This document shows positions 1-5,414 of a stretch of DNA of 10,820 nucleotides, in pieces (position 1 is the first letter of the stretch; each line of letters opens with the position of its first letter). Source of the stretch: Lachnospiraceae bacterium UBA4260 (lineage in GTDB: Bacteria > Bacillota > Clostridia > Lachnospirales > Lachnospiraceae); contig DGWK01000034.1 in the NCBI GenBank assembly GCA_002395235.1, positions 33,651-44,470 on the forward strand, given 5' to 3'. The position numbers and the translations under genes are program-made. A model generated the notes under the pieces. That model saw only the letters and a list, made by a program, of their open reading frames with translations, was not told where the DNA came from and did no database searches.

Positions 1-1317
1 GACGGATCCTGGGGATATCAGGTAACCGGATATTATGCACCGACTTCCCGTTACGGAACGCCGGATGATTTCAGATATCTGGTGGATTTAATGCACAGAA
101 ACGGCATCGGAATCATCCTGGACTGGGTACCGGCTCATTTCCCGAGAGATGCGCACGGCCTTGCCAATTTTGACGGACAGCCTTTATTCGAGCATCCCGA
201 TACCAGACTCGGTGAGCATCCTGACTGGGGCACCAAGATTTTCAATTACGGAATGAGCGAAGTCAAGAATTTCTTGATTGCCAACGCTCTTTACTGGGTA
301 AGAGAGTTCCACATCGATGGACTCAGAGTGGATGCGGTTGCTTCCATGCTTTATTTGGACTACGGTAAACAGGACGGCGCCTGGGTTGCCAATAAATACG
401 GCGGAAATGAAAACCTTGAAGCGATTGAATTTTTCAAGCATTTAAATTCCGTGGTACGCGGCTCCTATCCCGGGGTTTGTACGATCGCGGAGGAATCCAC
501 CGCATGGCCGAAGGTTACGGCAGCTCCCGAAGACGGCGGCCTTGGCTTTACGTTTAAGTGGAACATGGGCTGGATGCACGATTTCTGCGAGTACATGAAG
601 CTCGACCCGATCATGAGAAAGGGCGATCACAACGGACTTACCTTCGCGATGAGCTACAACAGCGCGGAGAAGTATATTTTGCCTCTGTCCCACGACGAGG
701 TCGTGCACCTGAAGTGCTCCATGGTCAACAAGATGCCCGGCTACAAGGTGGACAAGTACGCGAACCTGCGCGTGGGCTACACCTTCATGTTCGGCCACGA
801 GGGCAAAAAATTGCTGTTCATGGGACAGGAATTCGGACAGGAGCACGAGTGGAACGAAGCGACGGAGCTCGAGTGGTGGAGACTGGAAGAAGGCAAGGGC
901 GACAACTATCTCAACATCGGGATGAAGTATTACGTTCAGAGACTTCTGGAGATCTACAGAAGCCACAAGTGCCTGTTCGAGATCGACGACGACTGGGCGG
1001 GCTTTGAGTGGATCAACGCGGACGACGCGGACAGAAGCATCTATTCCTTCTTCCGCAAGTGCCCTTCCCAGAAGAAGAGCCTTCTGTTTATCCTGAACAT
1101 GACGCCCATGAAGCGCGAAGGCTACAGAGTGGGCGTTCCGGTGCGCAAGCAGTACAAGTGCATCCTCAACAGCACAGAGCTTGTATTCGGCGGCGACGGT
1201 GAGACGAGTGTTCCGGAAGTACTCAAGGCCCAGAAGGGTGAGTGCGATGGACGGGATCAGTATATCGAGTTTGATCTTCCGGCTTACGGAGCGGTTATTT
1301 TTGAATTTTCATTATAA
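1..1317 (+). CDS. glgB: 1,4-alpha-glucan branching enzyme, 3' part (5' end outside window)
   Basis: Makes alpha-1,6 branches in glycogen by cutting an alpha-1,4 glucan chain and re-attaching it (GH13 family, cytoplasmic). The frame is open from base 1 with no start; the first residues, DGSWGYQVTGYYAPTSRYGT, are the conserved entry of the GH13 barrel, so the gene begins upstream. About 438 codons remain; full-length enzymes are roughly 630-750 residues, so the missing part is the N-terminal beta-sandwich domain(s) and the barrel start. Active-site motifs are intact: GLRVDAVASM with the nucleophile Asp at 331-333, TIAEES with the acid/base Glu at 490-492, and LPLSHDEVVH with the stabilising Asp at 694-696. 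A C-terminal all-beta domain ends at ...AVIFEFSL. The next gene starts 12 bases after the stop, suggesting co-transcription. Identification is secure; paralogue number and full length cannot be seen. Confidence 0.96.
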   Translation, partial: DGSWGYQVTGYYAPTSRYGTPDDFRYLVDLMHRNGIGIILDWVPAHFPRDAHGLANFDGQPLFEHPDTRLGEHPDWGTKIFNYGMSEVKNFLIANALYWVREFHIDGLRVDAVASMLYLDYGKQDGAWVANKYGGNENLEAIEFFKHLNSVVRGSYPGVCTIAEESTAWPKVTAAPEDGGLGFTFKWNMGWMHDFCEYMKLDPIMRKGDHNGLTFAMSYNSAEKYILPLSHDEVVHLKCSMVNKMPGYKVDKYANLRVGYTFMFGHEGKKLLFMGQEFGQEHEWNEATELEWWRLEEGKGDNYLNIGMKYYVQRLLEIYRSHKCLFEIDDDWAGFEWINADDADRSIYSFFRKCPSQKKSLLFILNMTPMKREGYRVGVPVRKQYKCILNSTELVFGGDGETSVPEVLKAQKGECDGRDQYIEFDLPAYGAVIFEFSL

Positions 1318-1329
1318 GAGGTTGCAGAT

Positions 1330-1716
1330 ATGAAAAAGAGTCATGAGTCGGCGGAAGATTATCTGGAGACTATCCTGATTCTCCGCGAGAGAAAAGGAAA
1401 TGTCAGATCGATCGATATCGTCAATGAGATGAACTATTCTAAGCCCAGCATCAGCATTGCCATGAAGAAACTTAAATCCGAGGGCATGGTGGAGATGGAC
1501 CTGAACGGGTATATCACTCTGACTCCGCTGGGAGAAGAGATCGCGCAGAGGACCTACAGAAGACATCAGCTTCTGGAAAAAGTACTTGTAGCGATGGGAG
1601 TCGATGAAGAGACTGCCGCAGAAGAGGCGTGCCGCATTGAACATGTAATCGACGAGAATACTTACGAAAAGATTAACGAATTCTACGAAAAGCACATGTC
1701 CGGTGCCAATCAGTAG
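1330..1716 (+). CDS. DtxR/MntR-family metal-dependent transcriptional regulator
   Basis: A 128-residue cytoplasmic DNA-binding protein, probably repressing metal-uptake or metal-homeostasis genes when Mn or Fe is bound. Residues 5-65 form the winged helix-turn-helix (ESAEDYLETI, then SIDIVNEMNYSKPSISIAMKKL); residues 66-122 form the metal-binding dimerisation domain (RHQLLEKVL, then CRIEHVID). There is no C-terminal SH3 domain, so the length is like B. subtilis MntR (142 aa) rather than DtxR (226 aa). By eye alignment the metal ligands are D10, E13, H79, C101, E104 and H105. D10/E13 match MntR, but C101 sits where MntR has Glu99 and DtxR/IdeR has Cys102, so the metal preference is uncertain. 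The start is the ATG with AGAGG nine bases upstream. It follows glgB by 12 bases. Its targets are not identifiable from this window. Confidence 0.9.
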   Translation: MKKSHESAEDYLETILILRERKGNVRSIDIVNEMNYSKPSISIAMKKLKSEGMVEMDLNGYITLTPLGEEIAQRTYRRHQLLEKVLVAMGVDEETAAEEACRIEHVIDENTYEKINEFYEKHMSGANQ

Positions 1717-1730
1717 GAGACCAAAGCAGC

Positions 1731-1747
1731 GGCTCGTAAGGCGGGCC
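1731..1747 (+). repeat. 17-base intergenic hairpin, copy 1
   Basis: GGCTCGT-AAG-GCGGGCC folds into a 7-bp stem (two G-U pairs) with a 3-base loop. It starts 15 bases after the DtxR-family stop and ends 5 bases before the AAGGAGG of the next gene. It shares its geometry with hairpins at 2399, 2925 and 8054. No T-run follows, so it is not a terminator. Confidence 0.6.
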
Positions 1748-1764
1748 ATGACAAGGAGGCTGTT

Positions 1765-2382
1765 GTGGGAACTATTCTGAAGGTTCCGCATATAGAGCAG
1801 ACAGATGAATGGCCGGCAGGCGATGAATGCCTGTGCGCAGTGATGCTTCTGCGATATCTCGGAATCAGGATCAACGTGAATGAATTTGTAGACTTCTTTT
1901 TGCCGCAGGGTCAGATGAGGCGCAAGGAGGGGCAGCTGAGCGGCCCCGATCCGGATATGGAATTTGCCGGCAGTCCTTACGACAGGAATTCCTACGGATG
2001 CTATCCGGGGGTGCTCATCAAGGCGATGAACGACTGCTTCGCGCAGAAGGGGCTGCCTTACAGGGCGGAAGACGCGACGGGAAAATCGACCGACGAGCTT
2101 CTGGCCGAAGGCATAAACAAAGGAGTTCCGGTCATTTACTGGGCGAGCGAAGGAATGAAGCCAACCCATCCCGGATACAGCTGGGTATGCAAGAAGGACG
2201 GCAGGACAGTCCGGTGGATCGACGGGGCGCAGTGTATGCTCCTGATCGGCAGCGATGTCAACGAACTGATCTTTAACGACCCTATGAAGACGGAAGGCGC
2301 CGCTCACTACTCCAGGATGACCGCAGTGAAGCGGCATGCGGAGCTGGACAAGCGCGCGGTGATCGTCAGACTCGGACTGTAA
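1765..2382 (+). CDS. C39-like papain-fold protein, probable catalytically dead homologue
   Basis: A 205-residue protein resembling the peptidase_C39_2 family (papain-like, bacteriocin-processing fold) over nearly its whole length: VPHIEQ, PAGDECLCAVMLLRYLGI, GPDPDMEFAGSPYDRNSYGC, GVPVIYWAS and QCMLLIGSDVNELIFNDPM. In catalytic members, as I recall them, the first motif is PTGCE and the second is HCMxLxGYD...FNDP. Here the catalytic Cys position is D20 and the His position is Q156, while N171-D172 and the oxyanion-type Q12 remain. Cysteines at 22 and 24 are shifted by two and four residues. Loss of catalysis is therefore likely, leaving a binding or scaffolding role. The GTG start is chosen because AAGGAGG (1753-1759) lies five bases upstream. 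No signal peptide or lipobox follows that start, so the protein looks cytoplasmic, unlike many relatives. It lies between the metal regulator and the isomerase; the function is unknown. Confidence 0.75.
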   Translation: MGTILKVPHIEQTDEWPAGDECLCAVMLLRYLGIRINVNEFVDFFLPQGQMRRKEGQLSGPDPDMEFAGSPYDRNSYGCYPGVLIKAMNDCFAQKGLPYRAEDATGKSTDELLAEGINKGVPVIYWASEGMKPTHPGYSWVCKKDGRTVRWIDGAQCMLLIGSDVNELIFNDPMKTEGAAHYSRMTAVKRHAELDKRAVIVRLGL

Positions 2383-2398
2383 GGAAATGGAAAAAACA

Positions 2399-2415
2399 GG
2401 CAGGCGGAGCCTGTC
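2399..2415 (+). repeat. 17-base intergenic hairpin, copy 2
   Basis: GGCAGGC-GGA-GCCTGTC gives a 7-bp stem (one G-U) and a 3-base loop; an alternative fold pairs ACAGGC (2396-2401) with GCCTGT (2409-2414). It begins 16 bases after the C39-like stop and ends 5 bases before the AAGGAA ribosome binding site of the isomerase gene, the same placement as copy 1. Confidence 0.55.
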
Positions 2416-2436
2416 ACAGAAAGGAACGGATTCAAT

Positions 2437-2913
2437 ATGATTCGAATTACTATGAAGGACGGCGGAGTGATCGACCTGGAACTTGACAAAAAAGCGGCGC
2501 CGATCACAGTGGAGAACTTTGAAAAGCTCGTGAAGGAAGGGTTCTACGACGGACTTATTTTTCACCGGGTCATCCCGGGATTCATGATCCAGGGCGGAGA
2601 CCCCGAGGGAACCGGAATGGGCGGCCCCGGCTGGCACATCAAAGGTGAGTTCGCGGCCAACGGATGGAACAATCCGATCGGCCACACCAGGGGCGTGATC
2701 AGCATGGCAAGGGCGCAGGACCCCAACAGCGCAGGCAGCCAGTTCTTTATCATGCATGCGGACGCGGCCTATCTGGATGGCCAGTACGCGGCGTTCGGCA
2801 GAGTCGTAAAGGGAATCGAAGTCGTCGACAAGATCGCCTCCGTTCCCACGAACAGGTGGAACAACAGGCCTTATGAGGACCAGGTCATCGACACGATCAG
2901 AATCGTGGAATGA
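2437..2913 (+). CDS. ppiB: Cyclophilin-type peptidyl-prolyl cis-trans isomerase
   Basis: Catalyses cis-trans isomerisation of X-Pro bonds, assisting protein folding. The 158-residue single-domain protein has no signal peptide, so it is cytoplasmic. The cyclophilin core is complete: FHRVIPGFMIQGGDPEGTG (residues 42-60) carries the catalytic Arg44 plus F49, M50 and Q52, and GVISMARAQDPNSAGSQFFI holds the Ala/Gln/Phe pocket residues. YLDGQYAAFGRV carries Tyr where human cyclophilin A has Trp121, a common bacterial substitution associated with weak cyclosporin binding. The start ATG follows AAGGAA (2421-2426) by ten bases. It is the last gene before a strong terminator and lies 54 bases after the C39-like gene, so it is probably the end of the glgB-led transcript, although ppiB may also have its own promoter. 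Confidence 0.95.
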   Translation: MIRITMKDGGVIDLELDKKAAPITVENFEKLVKEGFYDGLIFHRVIPGFMIQGGDPEGTGMGGPGWHIKGEFAANGWNNPIGHTRGVISMARAQDPNSAGSQFFIMHADAAYLDGQYAAFGRVVKGIEVVDKIASVPTNRWNNRPYEDQVIDTIRIVE

Positions 2914-2922
2914 CCGCATGAG

Positions 2923-2943
2923 GCGGCTCACGCAGTGAGCCGT
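2923..2943 (+). repeat. Intergenic hairpin, copy 3
   Basis: The 17-base core at 2925-2941, GGCTCAC-GCA-GTGAGCC, is a perfect 7-bp stem with a 3-base loop, and flanking bases add a C-G and a G-U pair. It sits 11 bases after the isomerase stop and about 20 bases before the terminator stem. It nearly matches copy 4 (8054-8070) in stem sequence. Confidence 0.65.
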
Positions 2944-2962
2944 GCCATGTATCTGTGATCAG

Positions 2963-3004
2963 AAGAGCTTCGCACACCCGGAGGTGTGCGGAGCTTTTAT
3001 TTTG
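2963..3004 (+). terminator. Rho-independent terminator after the isomerase gene
   Basis: The stem AGCTTCGCACACC (2966-2978) pairs with GGTGTGCGGAGCT (2983-2995): 13 bp with one T-G, and a CGGA tetraloop. It is followed by TTTATTTT (2996-3003). Upstream AAG can extend the stem into the T-run. This is the end of the glgB-to-ppiB transcript. Confidence 0.93.
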
Positions 3005-3100
3005 CCGTCAGTCAGCTTCCTTTCACAAATAAAACACAAAAGCACAGACGAATCGATTTATACTGATAAAAGGAGTGACAACAGATTTTGAACAGGAATG

Positions 3101-3129
3101 TTGGATTTTGCGCTCTCATGTCGTATAAC
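3101..3129 (+). promoter_or_regulatory. Candidate promoter of the exporter operon
   Basis: TTGGAT (3101-3106), a 17-base spacer and TATAAC (3124-3129) would start transcription near 3136, about 70 bases before the first adaptor gene. The -10 is good and the -35 matches only the TTG core. Another -10-like TATACT at 3059-3064 lacks a -35 at the right distance. The intergenic stretch 2914-3208 otherwise holds the hairpin, the terminator and two short ORFs. Confidence 0.3.
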
Positions 3130-3171
3130 ACTAGAGAGATGTCTCCCGCCGGCGCAGGCGGAGGGCAGTAA

Positions 3172-3216
3172 ATGATTTTTTGTAAATACAAGGAAAAGAG
3201 TAAAAGATATGGTTGA
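3172..3216 (+). CDS. Possible 14-codon leader ORF overlapping the adaptor start
   Basis: ATG at 3172 with GGAGGG (3160-3165) six bases upstream encodes MIFCKYKEKSKRYG and stops at 3214-3216, five bases past the ATG of the adaptor gene (3209), in a different frame. A 27-codon ORF with a TTG start (3088-3171) stops at the TAA immediately before this ATG, giving TAAATG. The adaptor's own ribosome site (AAGAG, 3196-3200) is weaker than this one, so translation could be coupled. The stretch CTCCCGCC (3143-3150) can partly pair with the GGCGGAGGG that contains the ribosome site. Neither peptide resembles a known leader; coding status is a guess. Confidence 0.25.
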   Translation: MIFCKYKEKSKRYG

Positions 3217-4666
3217 ATTTATTCAGAAGAATAAGAAATGGATCGCGATCGCAGCTGCGGCACTGATCATAGCTGCGGTGCTGATCTTCAGGCAGGCAGG
3301 ACAGGGCAGTCTGAATGAAGGAACAGCCTATGTGGAGACGGTCGAGAACCTGACGGGACAGAACGCGTCCCTGGGCATGATCAACCGCTATTCGGGCGTC
3401 ATCGAGCCCCAGGGAACCTGGTCGGTGTCCAAGAACAGCGACGTCGATGTCAAGGAGATCTATGTCTCGGAAGGAGATGAGGTGAAAGAGGGCGACGTCC
3501 TCTTTATCTATGATACGACCAAGTACGAGGAAGACCTGAGGCAGGCCGAGATCGACCTGGAGCGGCTGAACAATGAATATGACAGCACAGTAGAGGCGAT
3601 CGCGCAGCTGGAGAAAGAAAAGAAGGAGGCCTCCTCTTCGGAGCAGGCCAACTACACGGTCCAGATCAAGGAACAGAACCTCTCCCTCAAGGACAAGGAA
3701 CTGGATATTGAGATGAAAGAGGCCGAGATCGAAAAGCTTGAGGACAATATTGAGAACGCGGAAGTAAAGAGCGGGATCGACGGCGTCGTGAAGAGCATCA
3801 ACGAGGGCGGCTCCTCTAACACGGGCTCTACCGACAACAGCTTCATCACAGTGATGAAAGTGGGCAACTACAGGGTAAAGGGAACCGTAAATGAACAAAA
3901 TATCGGCGATCTGTACGTGGACGCGCCCGTCATCGTTTACTCAAGGGTGAATGACAATACCTGGAAGGGGACGATCACCAAGATCGACACAGAGAACGCC
4001 GTCACATCAGACGGCGGAAGTTTCATGGGCATGAACTCCGACAGCAACAAGAGCACCCGCTATCCTTTTTATGTGGAACTTGAAAACAGCGAAGGCCTGA
4101 TCATGGGACAGCACGTCTACGTGGAGCCTGACCTGGAACAGGGAGAAGAGGGCATGGCGGAAGGAATCTGGCTCCCTTCCTATATGGTGGACCAGACAGA
4201 TCCGGATCATCCCTTTGTCTGGAAGGATTCTCACGGAAAACTGGTCAAACAGGAAGTCATGATCTCGGAAGTCAGGGAGGAACTGGATAAAGTGAAGATC
4301 TCAGACGGACTTTCGCTCGAGGACGCTATCTGCATTCCCGATCCTGCGCTGAGCGTCGGCATGAAGACAGCGCCGATGAGCGAGAAGCCTGCAGAGGCGG
4401 CGGAGGAGTCAGGCGACGGGGGCGAAGAGATGAATGAGCCCGCCGAAGAGGCACCTGCGCAGACCGGGGAATTCCCGGAAGAGATGGAAGGCTCACCCGA
4501 AGCGGGAGAGGTGCCGGCCGGCGAAGAAGGAATGCCTGAAGGAGGAGAAGCACCTGCCGGAACAGAAGGCTCGTCTGAAGGAGAAGGCGCCTCGGAGGCA
4601 GCAGGGGATCTCCAGGAGGACATTTCAGCCGGCTCCGGAGTTCTTGATATGGTCGGAGGGCAGTAA
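3209..4666 (+). CDS. Membrane-fusion (HlyD/MacA-type) adaptor of an ABC exporter, with acidic C-terminal tail
   Basis: A 485-residue extracytoplasmic adaptor anchored by one N-terminal membrane segment (residues 11-27, after KNKK). It follows the MacA/HlyD plan: barrel-sandwich half 1 (71-103, VKEIYVSEGDEVKEGDVLFI), a charged coiled-coil hairpin (104-185, Glu/Lys-rich), barrel-sandwich half 2 (186-216, KSGIDGVVKSINEG), a beta-barrel (219-260, YRVKGTVNEQNIGDLYVDAP), and a membrane-proximal part to about 385. Residues 389-480 form a low-complexity acidic Glu/Gly/Ala/Pro tail that typical MacA proteins (about 370 aa) lack. The start ATG has only a weak AAGAG upstream. Its TAA overlaps the ATG of the ATPase gene by one base (TAATG), indicating translational coupling. 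In a Gram-positive cell it would act at the outer face of the membrane, channelling or gating substrate for the permease. Substrate unknown. Confidence 0.9.
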   Translation: MVEFIQKNKKWIAIAAAALIIAAVLIFRQAGQGSLNEGTAYVETVENLTGQNASLGMINRYSGVIEPQGTWSVSKNSDVDVKEIYVSEGDEVKEGDVLFIYDTTKYEEDLRQAEIDLERLNNEYDSTVEAIAQLEKEKKEASSSEQANYTVQIKEQNLSLKDKELDIEMKEAEIEKLEDNIENAEVKSGIDGVVKSINEGGSSNTGSTDNSFITVMKVGNYRVKGTVNEQNIGDLYVDAPVIVYSRVNDNTWKGTITKIDTENAVTSDGGSFMGMNSDSNKSTRYPFYVELENSEGLIMGQHVYVEPDLEQGEEGMAEGIWLPSYMVDQTDPDHPFVWKDSHGKLVKQEVMISEVREELDKVKISDGLSLEDAICIPDPALSVGMKTAPMSEKPAEAAEESGDGGEEMNEPAEEAPAQTGEFPEEMEGSPEAGEVPAGEEGMPEGGEAPAGTEGSSEGEGASEAAGDLQEDISAGSGVLDMVGGQ

Positions 4667-5349
4667 TGAAGAAGATCGTGGAGTGCAGAAATCTCTATAA
4701 GAACTATTACCAGGGCAAAATAGAGGTCCCTGTACTTAAGAATATAAATTTTGTTATGGAAGAAGGGGACTACACGGCCATTATCGGTCCTTCCGGATCC
4801 GGCAAGTCCACGCTGATGAACCTGATCGGCTGTCTGGACAAGGCCACGAGCGGCTCTCTTTTGATCGATGAGAGAGAGGTGGGGAGCCTGACAGAGAATG
4901 AACTGGCGGACCTTCGGCTTGAGAAGATCGGGTTTGTTTTCCAGAACTTCCAGCTTCTGGGCGGACAGACGGCCCTTGAGAACGTGGAATTGCCGCTGAC
5001 CTACGCGGATGTATCGCGGAAAATAAGAAGAGAGAGGGCCGAGCAGGCGCTGGCCCGGGTAGGCCTTACGGACAGAATGGACTTTCTTCCCAATCAGCTG
5101 TCGGGAGGACAGAAACAGAGAGTGGCGATCGCGAGAGCGCTCGTCAATAACCCCAGGATCGTCCTTGCGGACGAGCCGACGGGAGCGCTGGACTCCCACT
5201 CGGGAGCCCAGGTCATGGACCTGTTCGAAGAGCTCAACGCGGAAGGCGTGACCGTACTGATGATCACGCATGACCAGGGAATCGCCGGGCGGGCCAGGAA
5301 CAGAGTGGAGATCAGAGACGGAGAACTGGGACGCGTGGAAGAAGATTAA
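4666..5349 (+). CDS. ABC transporter ATP-binding protein (MacB/LolD-type)
   Basis: A 227-residue nucleotide-binding subunit that powers the FtsX-fold permease encoded downstream. All motifs are intact: Walker A GPSGSGKST (41-49), Q-loop Gln93, signature LSGGQKQRVAIARAL (145-159), Walker B IVLADE with catalytic Glu170, D-loop ALDS (174-177) and switch His202 in MITHDQ. Length and the family-typical GxxVPVLK...DKATSG layout match the MacB/LolD/YknY group, which drives mechanotransmission rather than solute passage through the membrane. The ribosome site GGAGGG (4655-4660) lies within the end of the adaptor gene, and the start overlaps that gene's stop. The next gene is 65 bases on. Confidence 0.96.
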   Translation: MKKIVECRNLYKNYYQGKIEVPVLKNINFVMEEGDYTAIIGPSGSGKSTLMNLIGCLDKATSGSLLIDEREVGSLTENELADLRLEKIGFVFQNFQLLGGQTALENVELPLTYADVSRKIRRERAEQALARVGLTDRMDFLPNQLSGGQKQRVAIARALVNNPRIVLADEPTGALDSHSGAQVMDLFEELNAEGVTVLMITHDQGIAGRARNRVEIRDGELGRVEED

Positions 5350-5414
5350 GCAGCGTACAGGCAAAAAACAGAAAGTACTTCGCGCAAAAGAACTGATCCG
5401 GAGGAGAACTGAAA

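Noticed and set aside
1312..2931. 539-codon open frame on the - strand
   Set aside because: It lies antisense across three well-identified genes (regulator, C39-like, cyclophilin), its product looks like a His/Arg/Leu-rich shadow, and it has no ribosome site.
3059..3064. TATACT as -10 of the exporter operon
   Set aside because: No -35-like hexamer 16-18 bases upstream and no TGn extension.
4231..5364. 377-codon open frame on the - strand
   Set aside because: Antisense to the adaptor tail and ATPase; Ser/Pro-rich composition mirrors the Glu/Gly-rich sense tail.
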